Below, one piece after another: positions 1-6,170 of a DNA stretch of 16,852 nt (position 1 is its first letter; each line of letters opens with the position of its first letter). A model generated the notes under the pieces. That model saw only the letters and a program-made list of their open reading frames with translations. It was not told the DNA's origin and ran no database searches. A program made the position numbers and the translations under genes. The DNA is from an uncultured Oscillospiraceae bacterium (GTDB taxonomy: Bacteria; Bacillota; Clostridia; Oscillospirales; Oscillospiraceae): the NCBI GenBank assembly GCA_900752285.1, contig CAADUW010000219.1, forward strand, positions 1-16,852, read 5' to 3'.

Positions 1-447
1 GCTTTCGTTGCAGATGAGTAATGTCCCGCCGGGCTTCAGCACCCGGTAAACCTCCCGGAAGCACTGCGGCAGATCGGGCCAGAAATAGACGGTTTCAAAC
101 GCCGTGACCGCATCGAACCAGTCCTTTGCGAAAATGATACGCTCCACGCTGCCCTGCCACACCACGCAGCGCCCCTCCTGAATTGCGGACTGGTTGAGAC
201 TTCGAGCCTTTTGCACACTGACAGGTGAGTAGTCAATGCCCTTGACGATCCCCTGCGGGCATTTTTTCAGCAGCCTTTTCATGTTCGCCCCGCCGCCGCA
301 GCCGCAGTCCAGCACCTTGGCGTCCGGCGCAGCATTCAGAAATTGAAGTCCCCACCGGGCCACAGGGCTGTGACCCAGATTCATCATGGCGACCATGAGT
401 TTCCCGCCAAAGCCCACGGGCTTGCGGGTGTTTTCAAAGAAAGACAT
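1..447 (-). CDS. Class I SAM-dependent methyltransferase, 3' end outside window
   Basis: The reading frame is open from ATG at 447 down to base 1, giving 149 codons with no stop, so the C-terminus lies outside the window. It begins MSFFENTRKPVGFGGKLMV. A glycine-rich SAM-binding motif I (LDCGCGGGANM, about residues 47-57) is followed by an acidic motif II (GIDYSP) and the late motif FREVYRVLKPGGTLLI, the usual order in Rossmann-fold methyltransferases. The start is supported by GGAGGTG eight bases upstream, inside the end of the preceding gene. That gene's TGA is only one base away, so the two methyltransferases are almost certainly co-transcribed and translationally coupled. The substrate cannot be read from the sequence; family members of about 205 residues act on small molecules or remain uncharacterised. 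The fold is sure, the substrate unknown. Confidence 0.88.
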   Translation of the reverse strand, partial: MSFFENTRKPVGFGGKLMVAMMNLGHSPVARWGLQFLNAAPDAKVLDCGCGGGANMKRLLKKCPQGIVKGIDYSPVSVQKARSLNQSAIQEGRCVVWQGSVERIIFAKDWFDAVTAFETVYFWPDLPQCFREVYRVLKPGGTLLICNES

Positions 448-448
448 A

Positions 449-1063
449 TCACACCTCCGATTTCACACATTCCGCATAGGTCAACGGGAAGGACGCTTTC
501 AGAACAGCGCTTTTCCGTACTGACCAACCGTTTTGCCGCAGGAAGCGCAGGTATTCCTCGCTCGTCCATCTGCTGTGGAGAGGGAAGCCTGCCAGCTTCA
601 TAAAAAATGCCCTGACCTTGCCGGAAAACGAGTTTCCGGCATGGGTGAAGGTGGGCGCGATGAGCACACCGTCGTCCTTCAGCACCCGGCGGATCTCGGC
701 AAGGGCTTTCTCCGGCTGCGGCACGATATGCAGTGCGTTGGACACGATCACCACGTCGAAGGACCGGTCCGCATAGGGCAGGCGGAACATATCCTGCACG
801 GAAAAGTGCAGCTTCGCCGATCGGTGGTCCCGTTTTGCCTCGGCGATCATCTCCGGGGAGGCGTCCGTCGCCTCGATGTGTGCCGCCGCGTTTACGATGT
901 TTTTTGCGATCAATCCCGTGCCGGTCGCCAGCTCCAGCACTGTTTTTGCTTTCACCACCGGCCGGATCAGCGCATACATCTCCTCATACGCCGCCCGATC
1001 CTTTCGCATGAAGCGGTCGTAACGCCCGGCATTTTTGTCCCAGAAATTCTTGTGTTGTCGCAT
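449..1063 (-). CDS. Class I SAM-dependent methyltransferase
   Basis: Encodes about 204 residues from ATG 1063 (MRQHKNFWDKNAGRYDRF). SAM-binding motif I is VLELATGTGLIAKNI, motif II is IEATDASPEMI, and the catalytic-side motif FDVVIVSNALHIV precedes IRRVLKDDGVLIAP, a UbiE-like layout. A longer GTG start at 1093 is possible, but it would fall inside the TTAG-N6-CTAA palindrome at 1084-1097, and GAAGGGA sits at a good distance from ATG 1063, so the shorter start is preferred. The gene lies downstream of a TetR regulator and one base ahead of a second methyltransferase on the same strand. The pair may modify a toxic or signalling small molecule under TetR control, which is an inference from position only. 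Confidence 0.88.
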   Translation of the reverse strand: MRQHKNFWDKNAGRYDRFMRKDRAAYEEMYALIRPVVKAKTVLELATGTGLIAKNIVNAAAHIEATDASPEMIAEAKRDHRSAKLHFSVQDMFRLPYADRSFDVVIVSNALHIVPQPEKALAEIRRVLKDDGVLIAPTFTHAGNSFSGKVRAFFMKLAGFPLHSRWTSEEYLRFLRQNGWSVRKSAVLKASFPLTYAECVKSEV

Positions 1064-1083
1064 CGCTGTCATTCCCTTCGGTG

Positions 1084-1135
1084 TTAGATTCACCTAATCA
1101 ATACGCGCAATTTTGCGGTTAGAGTTCGCTAACCG
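1084..1135. promoter_or_regulatory. Two TTAG-N6-CTAA palindromes, probable repressor operators
   Basis: Two inverted repeats of the same form lie just ahead of the methyltransferase pair: TTAG-N6-CTAA at 1084-1097 and at 1119-1132, with centres 35 bp apart. The second extends to CGGTTAG-N6-CTAACCG (1116-1122 and 1129-1135). Short palindromes of this size are typical TetR-family sites, and a tetR gene is adjacent. I could not identify a convincing -35/-10 pair here, so the exact promoter is open. The spacing is not a whole number of helical turns, so cooperative binding is uncertain. Confidence 0.5.
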
Positions 1136-1146
1136 ATGCATCTTGG

Positions 1147-1169
1147 AAAAGCCGCATTTCTGCGGCCTT
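1147..1169 (-). terminator. Short intrinsic terminator after tetR
   Basis: Read on the minus strand, GCCGCA-GAAA-TGCGGC is a 6-bp stem with a tetraloop followed by TTTT. It lies directly after the TetR stop codon and separates tetR from the methyltransferase genes, suggesting they have their own promoter. The stem is short, so partial read-through is likely. Confidence 0.5.
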
Positions 1170-1174
1170 TCGGC

Positions 1175-1753
1175 TTATTCAAATAACTCTCTGCAAGCAC
1201 CGTACACCAGCGTTTCCAATACCTGCGGATACAATTCTCCGATTTGCCCCTTGTGGGAAACGGTGAGAACCAGTCCCCGCACCGTGGCAGCAGCAAGAGA
1301 GATGCCGCGCTTTGGCACAAGGTCATATTTTTCCAGAAGCTGACGGATGTGCGTTTCGTCGTCGTGGTAATGCACGTTTATGACGTCCTCCGGCAGTCTC
1401 TGCAAAAGCAGCTTCGCGTCGTTTTCGATGAAAACCATGTCGCCGGTATCGGACAGCCGCCGACAGACGGCGAGAATCGCCTTTGCCGCGCGCGCCGACG
1501 GCGGCAAGCCGTCAGTTTCGCTCAGCGCATGGTCAGCTACGCCGTAAAGCTCGGAGTGAATCCCCTCCAAAACCGCGAAAAACAGCATTTCCTTGGATTC
1601 GTAGAATTTATAGAATGAACCCTTCGCAATCCCTATAGCCTTCGTCAGCTGATCCACGGAGGTTTTCTTCATTCCCAGCGTGACCGCGCAATGTCTTGTT
1701 TCCCTCAGCAGCGCCTTGCGGAGCTGCTCAGTCTCGTAATCGGTAAAAGCCAA
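1175..1753 (-). CDS. TetR/AcrR-family transcriptional regulator
   Basis: Encodes about 192 residues. The N-terminal helix-turn-helix is clear (KKTSVDQLTKAIGIAKGSFY, then KFYESKEMLF), matching the TetR DNA-binding domain; the remainder is a helical ligand-binding domain with no recognisable ligand signature. The start is unusual: the in-frame ATG at 1768 has no ribosome site of its own and is part of the GGAGGG motif, whereas TTG at 1753 lies seven bases after that motif, so TTG is preferred (the ATG start would give 197 residues). It is transcribed from a strong promoter at 1800-1828 that overlaps a palindrome, suggesting autorepression. The likely targets are itself and the two methyltransferase genes downstream. 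The ligand is unknown. Confidence 0.9.
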   Translation of the reverse strand: MAFTDYETEQLRKALLRETRHCAVTLGMKKTSVDQLTKAIGIAKGSFYKFYESKEMLFFAVLEGIHSELYGVADHALSETDGLPPSARAAKAILAVCRRLSDTGDMVFIENDAKLLLQRLPEDVINVHYHDDETHIRQLLEKYDLVPKRGISLAAATVRGLVLTVSHKGQIGELYPQVLETLVYGACRELFE

Positions 1754-1770
1754 GGTCGCACCCTCCATGA

Positions 1771-1802
1771 AATATGACCGTTTCGGTTCTTCTGGTCATA
1801 TT
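1771..1802. promoter_or_regulatory. Palindromic operator overlapping the tetR -10 box
   Basis: AATATGACC (1771-1779) and GGTCATATT (1794-1802) form perfect 9-bp inverted arms around a 14-bp centre. A shorter palindrome ACCG-TTT-CGGT (1777-1787) is nested at the left arm. The element overlaps the tetR -10 box and the expected transcription start, the usual position of a TetR autorepression site. Confidence 0.6.
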
Positions 1803-1828
1803 ATACCGCGCTTTTTTCTGGTTTGCAA
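1800..1828 (-). promoter_or_regulatory. Sigma-A promoter of tetR
   Basis: On the minus strand TTGCAA (1828-1823) and a perfect TATAAT (1805-1800) are separated by 17 bp. Transcription would start near 1793, leaving a leader of about 40 nt before the TTG start at 1753. Confidence 0.8.
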
Positions 1829-1921
1829 GGGGTGTAGAAAAAACATACGCATTTTAACAAAAAATTATTTTCTCTTAACACATTATTTCATGAAGGCGCT
1901 CCTCTTCCTTTGGCAAAGAAC

Positions 1922-1976
1922 TGCATCCCCTTAAAATCAAAAATGCACCCCCCCTCCAAACCGTAATTGCACCCCC
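1922..1976. repeat. Three TGCANCCCC direct repeats, possible IS21-type end
   Basis: TGCATCCCC at 1922, TGCACCCCC at 1944 and TGCACCCCC at 1968 are direct repeats spaced 22 and 24 bp. Multiple short terminal repeats of this spacing are a hallmark of IS21-family ends, and clostridial IS21 ends often contain GGTGCA repeats (recalled from the family, not checked). No transposase is nearby, so at most a remnant remains. Confidence 0.3.
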
Positions 1977-2016
1977 TTAACGAGTTTCTATCAAAATTAG
2001 AGTCATTTGCCAGACA

Positions 2017-2055
2017 GAAACGGCGGTTTTGCGGAAAACTGCCGTTTCTTTTTTT
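2017..2055 (+). terminator. Strong rho-independent terminator
   Basis: Two 14-nt arms (2017-2030 and 2035-2048) pair at every position, with one G-T wobble, around GCGG, and are followed by seven T residues. It is a convincing plus-strand terminator, but no gene precedes it in this orientation. Confidence 0.75.
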
Positions 2056-2231
2056 CTTTCCGGGAGTCTTCTTTTCAAGTGTCTCTTCCCGCCGCTGTCC
2101 GTTCCGGGAAGGGCGATTCGGCTTGATTTTGCAAACGGATTCTTGCCATGCGCAATATAATGTGCTATATAATTATATATTTTGATGGAGATTTTGTGCA
2201 GAGATAGTTCTGCTTTTGGAGGGGAACGGCT

Positions 2232-2850
2232 GTGATATATTACACCTCCGTGATTTTGATCACACTTCTGGCGCTGATGGTGCTTTCAATCCGGATTCTG
2301 GAAAACGACCGGATTCCCCGGAGTAAGAAACGGCTGTTTCTTGCCACCAATTTCCTGATTGCCCTTGCGGCGACGGCGGAGTACGCCGGTGTTCACCTGA
2401 ATGGAAACCCGGATTTTCCAAGGTGGATGCTTCCCGCCGTAAAAGCCATCGACTATACCCTGACTCCCATGACCGGCGGCGCGTTGATTCTTCTCATGGG
2501 AAAGCCGGGGCAAAAGCATCCCGGACTCTGGGCGCTGTTTGCCGGGAACACGGCATTCCAGCTTCTCTCCGTTTTCCACAGCTGGATGATCGTTGTGGAT
2601 GATCAGAATCACTATTCCCGCGGCCCTCTCTACCCGGGTCGATATCGCGTTTTACTCTCTCATCATTCTACGCATCCCCCTCCGAATGCTGTCCTACGGT
2701 AAGTCCTTCCGGAAGCAGAATCGGGCCTCGCTCTATGCCACTATCCTCCTCATTTTTATCGGCATCGGCATGCAGGAGCTGCTGATAGCCGCCCCTACCC
2801 ATGCTTTCGCTCTGCTGTGCCTTTCAACCGGGAGATTCTCACACCAGTGA
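2232..2850 (+). pseudogene. Membrane module of a GGDEF-type signalling protein, frameshifted and truncated
   Basis: The frame starts at GTG 2232 behind a strong GGAGGGG (2218-2224). It encodes a hydrophobic N-terminal module with about six membrane segments, beginning MIYYTSVILITLLALMVLSI and including TPMTGGALILLMG. This resembles the membrane sensor found in front of GGDEF or kinase domains in clostridia. The frame breaks at the GGG run at 2636-2638: removing one G restores GPLYPVDIAFYSLIIL and continues through RMLSYGKSFRKQNRASLYAT to GIGMQELL near 2790. After that homology ends and the sequence runs into a palindromic repeat, so the cytoplasmic output domain is missing. Both the frameshift and the truncation argue against function; a sequencing error could explain the first but not the second. 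Confidence 0.75.
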
Positions 2851-2880
2851 CCATCGTCACTGGCTCAGAATGACCGGTCA
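2830..2880. repeat. Palindromic intergenic repeat, copy A
   Basis: CCAGTGAC (2844-2851) and GTCACTGG (2856-2863) form a perfect 8-bp hairpin with loop CATC, followed by CTCAGAATGAC and the 10-bp palindrome TGACCGGTCA (2871-2880). Read on the minus strand it contains GTCATTCTGAGCCAGTG, which closely matches the two plus-strand units at 10589-10634. It abuts the truncated end of the membrane-module pseudogene. Confidence 0.6.
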
Positions 2881-2942
2881 CCGGCACATGGCTGCCGTCC
2901 CTGCTGCTTTCATTGGGGCAGCACCGCCGTCTGATATGTATG

Positions 2943-2993
2943 AACAAACAGGGGGCATGACAGCCGTGTGGCCTGTCATGCCCCCTGTTTGTT
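2943..2993 (-). terminator. Bidirectional terminator of the ABC importer operon
   Basis: Perfect 21-bp inverted arms (2943-2963 and 2973-2993) enclose a 9-nt loop. They include the core GGGGGCATGACAG and end in T-rich sequence on either strand (TTTGTT towards minus, TTTGTTTT towards plus). It sits about 60 bp after the stop of the binding-protein gene. Confidence 0.85.
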
Positions 2994-3053
2994 TTGGAAC
3001 CGCGGGAAACCGTACATCTGCCCGGTTTCCTGCGGTCAACTTCTTGCCCGGAT

Positions 3054-3878
3054 TTACTGTCTGGAAATATCCTTCCCGAAGTACTTGTTGGACAGAGCCG
3101 CGAGGGTTCCGTCGGCGTCCAGCTCGGCGAGAGCCTGATTGATGGCTGCCAACAGCGTCGCGCTGTCGCCATCCTTCCGGACGGGGATTGCGATGTTCTC
3201 CACTTCATCGGAGTAGGCCGCGATCTTGATATCCGCGTCCGGATGGGCTTTCTTATAATCCTCAAACACCACCTCGGTATTCAGGGTGGCGTCGATCCGC
3301 CCGGCAAGGAGCAGCTCGATGGTTTGGTTCAGGTCATCTACACCGGTCACAGTAGCGCCGTAGGCTTCCGCCTGAGTGGCATAGGTGCTGGAAATCGTGT
3401 TGGCGGTGGACTTGCCCTTCAGATCCTCCATGGAATGGATCTCGTCATAGTCCCCCCGAACGATGACCGCGGTCTTGTTGTAGGCATAGGGGGTGGAGAA
3501 ATTGTACTTTTCCTGCCGCTCCGCCGTAATGCCTACGCCGTTGACCATGATGTCATAGCGTCCGGCGTCCAGACCGGCCAGCAGTCCGTCCCATTCGCCC
3601 TCGACAAAGGACGCGGTGACACCCAGCTTCTCCGCTACGGCCTTGGCAACCTCCACATCATAGCCCACCAGCTGATCGCTCTCATCGTGGTAGGTCCAAG
3701 GTGCCCAGGTGCCCTCCATGGCAACGATGATCTCGCCCTTAGCCTGAATGCGCGCCAGCTGGTCGCCCGCCGCCTCAGTGCTCTCTGCAGGCTTGCCGGA
3801 GGCCGCGCATCCTGCCAGCATTGCGGACGCGGCAAGCACCAGCACCAGTGCAAATGCAAACAAACGGTTCTTTTTCAT
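3054..3878 (-). CDS. Amino acid (probably cystine) ABC importer, lipoprotein solute-binding protein
   Basis: Encodes 274 residues, the normal size for family 3 solute-binding proteins (PF00497). The N-terminus is a lipoprotein signal: KKNR, a hydrophobic core, then the lipobox LAGC with Cys24, so the mature protein should be lipid-anchored outside the membrane. The first ligand-binding stretch (GEIIVAMEGTWAPWTYHDES, then VGYDVEVAKAVAEKLGV) resembles FliY/TcyA-type cystine binders more than glutamine or arginine binders; specificity is an inference. DGLLAGLDAGRYDIMVNGVGIT and NFSTPYAY are typical of the fold. AAAGGAGA precedes ATG 3878. It is the last gene of the permease-ATPase-binding protein operon, 27 bp after the ATPase stop, and is followed by a strong terminator. 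Confidence 0.92.
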   Translation of the reverse strand: MKKNRLFAFALVLVLAASAMLAGCAASGKPAESTEAAGDQLARIQAKGEIIVAMEGTWAPWTYHDESDQLVGYDVEVAKAVAEKLGVTASFVEGEWDGLLAGLDAGRYDIMVNGVGITAERQEKYNFSTPYAYNKTAVIVRGDYDEIHSMEDLKGKSTANTISSTYATQAEAYGATVTGVDDLNQTIELLLAGRIDATLNTEVVFEDYKKAHPDADIKIAAYSDEVENIAIPVRKDGDSATLLAAINQALAELDADGTLAALSNKYFGKDISRQ

Positions 3879-3905
3879 TTTGGAAAATCTCCTTTACCTG
3901 GAATT

Positions 3906-4652
3906 TCAATCTGCGCGGGCTTCCCCGACGCTGCGCAGGAAGGCGCGGGTGCGCTCCTCCTGTGGATTTTCAAAGAAATCGTGGGAAGAACCGGACTCCA
4001 CCACAACGCCGTGCTCCATAAAGACCACTTTGTTGGATACGTTTCGGGCAAATCCCATTTCGTGGGTGACCACCAGCATGGTCATGCCCTCCTGTGCCAG
4101 CTGCCGCATGACCGACAGCACCTCTCCCGTCAGCTCCGGGTCGAGGGCAGAGGTGGGCTCGTCAAAGTAAATGATCTCCGGCTCCGCCGCCAGTGCCCGG
4201 GCAATGGCCACCCGCTGCTGCTGTCCACCGGAAAGTTGACTGGGAAAGTAACCGCTTCGGTCGCCCATACCCACCTTGTCGAGCATCCGGCGGCCGATCT
4301 CCTCTGCCTGTGCCCTTGGCATTTTTCTGCCGATCACCAGCCCCTCCGTTACGTTTTGCAGGGCGGTCTTATTGAGGAACAGGTTGTAATTCTGGAATAC
4401 AAAAGCGGTTTTCTTCCGCAGGCGCAGAATATCCGCCTTCGAGATATGCTTCAGATCAAAGGTCTTGCCGTCAAAGGTCAGGCTGCCGTCGGTGGCCCTT
4501 TCCAAAAAATTGATGCACCGGAGGAATGTAGTCTTTCCCGAGCCGCTTGGCCCCAGAATCGCCACCACGTCCCCCTGCTCCACGGAAAGGTCAATGCCCC
4601 GCAGGATCTCCAGCTGACCAAAGTTCTTTTTCAGGTTCCGAATTTCCAGCAT
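3906..4652 (-). CDS. Polar amino acid ABC importer ATPase
   Basis: From ATG 4652 the protein is 248 residues, the usual length for the GlnQ/TcyN/HisP class. Walker A is GPSGSGKT (about residues 34-41), the Q-loop is FQNYNLF (Q87), the signature is LSGGQQQR (140-147), Walker B is IIYFDE (160-165) with DPELTGEV as D-loop, and the switch histidine is THEMGFA (H197). The family-typical insert [19 protein letters not shown] is present. The frame stays open upstream to a TTG at 4712, but that would lie inside the permease gene. ATG 4652 overlaps the permease TGA by one base (TGATG), a classic coupling signal. It energises uptake through the upstream permease and downstream binding protein. Confidence 0.95.
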   Translation of the reverse strand: MLEIRNLKKNFGQLEILRGIDLSVEQGDVVAILGPSGSGKTTFLRCINFLERATDGSLTFDGKTFDLKHISKADILRLRKKTAFVFQNYNLFLNKTALQNVTEGLVIGRKMPRAQAEEIGRRMLDKVGMGDRSGYFPSQLSGGQQQRVAIARALAAEPEIIYFDEPTSALDPELTGEVLSVMRQLAQEGMTMLVVTHEMGFARNVSNKVVFMEHGVVVESGSSHDFFENPQEERTRAFLRSVGEARAD

Positions 4653-5329
4653 CACAGCGCCTCCCGCTTCTCGTAGACATTCAGCTTCTTCTCGCCCCAG
4701 CCCTGAAGCCAAGTCAGCACCGTGGAGAACAGCAGGTAGATAAGGCCCACCTCGATGTACAGGGCCAGCGGCTCATAGGTTCTGGCCACGATCCGCTGGG
4801 TGGTCATGAACATTTCCGCCACGGTAATATTGGCAGCAAGGGAGGTATCCTTCACCAGAGCGATCAGGGAATTGGACAGGGACGGGAACGCCGTCCGCAT
4901 GGCCTGGGGCAGGACGATCCGCCGCATGGTCTGCCAGTAGGTCAGCCCGGCGCACTCCCCCGCCTCCAGCTGTCCCCGGGGCACAGATTCCAGAGCGGCG
5001 CGGACGGTTTCCGCATCGTAGGCCCCCGTGTTGATGGCAAACACGATCACCGCCGCCGGGAAGGGGCTCAGGACCACGCCCACCTTGGGCAGGCCGAAAA
5101 AGATCACGAACAGCTGCACGAGCAGCGGTGTGCCCCGGATGATCCAGATATAGAACCTCGCCAGTTTGTTCAGCACCGGAACTTTGGCAAACTGGATCAG
5201 GGCGGTGACCGTGGCGATCACAAGGGCAAAGGCAAAGGAAATGACCGTAAGCGGAATGGTGGCCGTCAGTCCGGGCAGCAGGATTTTCGGGAAGGAATCT
5301 ATCAGCAGCGCGATTATCTTTTCACTCAT
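4652..5329 (-). CDS. Polar amino acid ABC importer permease
   Basis: Encodes about 225 residues from ATG 5329 ([18 protein letters not shown]). The His/Glu/Gln-type permease domain (BPD_transp_1) is evident: [20 protein letters not shown] early, then [19 protein letters not shown], and the EAA loop [20 protein letters not shown] that contacts the ATPase. About five membrane segments can be read. An ATG at 5368 would add 13 residues, but AGGAG sits nine bases before ATG 5329, so that start is preferred. It is the first gene of the importer operon and overlaps the ATPase gene by one base. Substrate is most likely cystine or another polar amino acid, judged mainly from the binding protein. Confidence 0.92.
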   Translation of the reverse strand: MSEKIIALLIDSFPKILLPGLTATIPLTVISFAFALVIATVTALIQFAKVPVLNKLARFYIWIIRGTPLLVQLFVIFFGLPKVGVVLSPFPAAVIVFAINTGAYDAETVRAALESVPRGQLEAGECAGLTYWQTMRRIVLPQAMRTAFPSLSNSLIALVKDTSLAANITVAEMFMTTQRIVARTYEPLALYIEVGLIYLLFSTVLTWLQGWGEKKLNVYEKREAL

Positions 5330-5557
5330 TGCACAAAGCTCCTGTTCTTTTTCTGGGGAAGAATCCATGAAAACCCGCCAGCCTTCGGTCCTTCCCCACC
5401 GGACCGGGCCTGAACAGAAGCCGAAGGTTACCGGAAGGATACTGACTCACTTTTTGGGAACATGAAAAATACCCAACTTTTCTCATGCCAATATTCGGAT
5501 TTTTGTTGGAAGTATAGGAGGATTTCCCTACTAATTCCGTCTTTGTCATATCTATTC
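5330..5557 (-). promoter_or_regulatory. Long 5' leader of the ABC importer operon
   Basis: Transcription from the promoter at 5558-5586 would give a leader of about 220 nt. Near its 3' part, arms CCTTCGG and CCGAAGG (minus strand, about 5429-5381) can pair and enclose an inner CGGTCC/GGACCG hairpin. I looked for S-box and T-box signatures (such as the T-box sequence TGGNACCGCG) and did not find them. The leader may simply be untranslated, or may hold an unclassified regulatory structure. Confidence 0.35.
5508..5538. promoter_or_regulatory. Operator-like palindrome downstream of the importer promoter
   Basis: TAGGAGG (5515-5521) and CCTACTA (5527-5533) form inverted arms with one mismatch around ATTTC. 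The element is flanked by GGAA on the left and TTCC on the right, giving an extended imperfect palindrome. It lies 20-50 bp downstream of the -10 box, where a repressor could block elongation or initiation. For a cystine importer an Rrf2/CymR-type regulator would be a natural candidate; this is an inference from function, not a matched consensus. Confidence 0.4.
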
Positions 5558-5586
5558 AGTCTACCTGAAAACTCACCCTTTGTCAA
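5558..5586 (-). promoter_or_regulatory. Sigma-A promoter of the ABC importer operon
   Basis: On the minus strand a perfect TTGACA (5586-5581) is followed after 17 bp by TAGACT (5563-5558), four of six matches to TATAAT. No gene on this strand lies between it and the permease. Confidence 0.6.
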
Positions 5587-5882
5587 GGTCGATTTTATGT
5601 GCGGCAGAAGCAAGCGGAGTCATGCTTGGCAAGCCGCGGAAATGGCTGAAGGATACGGATGTTCACATTTTGGTGTATCCTTTCCCGGACTACCCCAGCG
5701 GTTGAAAGATACATCGGGACAAGAAGAGAGGATACCGCAACCGGCTGCTTCCACCCGGAAATATAAGAAAACCACAAAGCTTTATCTTCACCTGCAAGCC
5801 GAGAACTTCGTAGCAGAGGTGAATAAAACTCAGTTAGTAACAAATTATCAACGTGTCTCTTCAAAACATGCAAAAAAGCCAG
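5587..5882. other. Gene-free stretch between importer promoter and tRNA terminator
   Basis: No convincing protein gene is seen on either strand. Open frames here run into the tRNA gene on one strand or lack a ribosome site. One imperfect hairpin can be drawn at 5781-5827 (TTCACCT with AGGTGAA, flanked by TTTA with TAAA), but nothing shows it is functional. The stretch may be decayed sequence. Confidence 0.4.
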
Positions 5883-5920
5883 AAAAACACCGGGAAACCA
5901 TGCGATTTCCCGGTGTTTTT
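5883..5920 (-). terminator. Terminator of the tRNA-Arg gene
   Basis: Perfect 15-bp inverted arms (5883-5897 and 5906-5920) with core ACACCGGGAAA enclose an 8-nt loop. They begin immediately after the tRNA CCA end and finish in five T on the minus strand. Confidence 0.9.
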
Positions 5921-5996
5921 GGTACGCCAGAAGGGACTCGAACCCCCGACCTACTGATTCGTAGTCAGTCACTCTATCCAGCTGAGCTACTGGCGC
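5920..5996 (-). tRNA. tRNA-Arg (anticodon ACG)
   Basis: The minus strand folds as a 77-nt tRNA including the encoded CCA. The acceptor arm is GCGCCAG with CTGGCGT (one G-T pair), the D arm GCTC...GAGT, the anticodon stem ACTGA/TCAGT with loop CTACGAA giving anticodon ACG, and the T arm contains GGTTCGAGTCC. The discriminator base is A. ACG is the inosine-modified arginine anticodon that reads CGU, CGC and CGA. It has its own promoter and terminator, so it is a single-gene unit. Confidence 0.97.
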
Positions 5997-6000
5997 ATGT

Positions 6001-6015
6001 ACGTGAACCTCACGT
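6001..6015. repeat. Perfect palindrome in the tRNA leader
   Basis: ACGTGA-ACC-TCACGT is a perfect inverted repeat lying between the tRNA promoter and the mature 5' end of the tRNA. It may act as a 5' leader hairpin removed by RNase P, or as a protein site; its role is not evident. Confidence 0.4.
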
Positions 6016-6023
6016 GCTGGTAT

Positions 6024-6052
6024 ATGATAGCACACTCTTTTTGAAAAAGCAA
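6024..6052 (-). promoter_or_regulatory. Promoter of the tRNA-Arg gene
   Basis: On the minus strand TTGCTT (6052-6047) and TATCAT (6029-6024) are separated by 17 bp. This places the transcription start about 20 bases before the mature tRNA 5' end. Confidence 0.7.
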
Positions 6053-6090
6053 GCATTATTTTTCCTTTTCCCGTTTTTAATTTTCCACGC

Positions 6091-6119
6091 TTGACGGTCC
6101 GGACGGGGCGGTGTAAAAT
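6091..6119 (+). promoter_or_regulatory. Sigma-A promoter of mutY
   Basis: TTGACG (6091-6096) and TAAAAT (6114-6119) are separated by exactly 17 bp, about 50 bp upstream of the mutY start and divergent from the tRNA promoter. Confidence 0.75.
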
Positions 6120-6170
6120 TACGGTACATTTTTACGCCCTCACGGGGTTTTACAGGGAGATGATTGCTTT

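Larger units (their letters stand above)
1806..2231. other. Gene-free stretch with repeat remnant and terminator
   Basis: No credible gene is seen in these roughly 425 bases. The stretch holds three TGCANCCCC repeats (1922-1976), a strong plus-strand hairpin terminator (2017-2055) and, near 2155-2190, an AT-rich block with TATAAT-like hexamers that probably serves the pseudogene starting at 2232. No gene is visible that the terminator would end, which fits a deletion or insertion-sequence loss here. Confidence 0.5.

Noticed and set aside
2994-4676. Plus-strand open frame of 560 codons
   Set aside because: It lies antisense to the importer ATPase and binding-protein genes, whose motifs are unambiguous on the minus strand; its own translation has no domain-like features.
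5330-5557. S-box or T-box riboswitch in the importer leader
   Set aside because: The conserved cores of these classes were looked for and not found.
5559-5572. GTCTACCTGAAAAC resembling GTCTATCTGAAAAC at 16759-16772
   Set aside because: Thirteen of 14 bases match, but flanking sequences differ completely and the first copy lies in a promoter, so chance is the simpler explanation.
5462-6094. Plus-strand open frame of 210 codons
   Set aside because: It runs antisense through the tRNA-Arg gene and its terminator; the GTPEGTRTPDLLIRS stretch is the well-known false translation of a tRNA, and there is no ribosome site.
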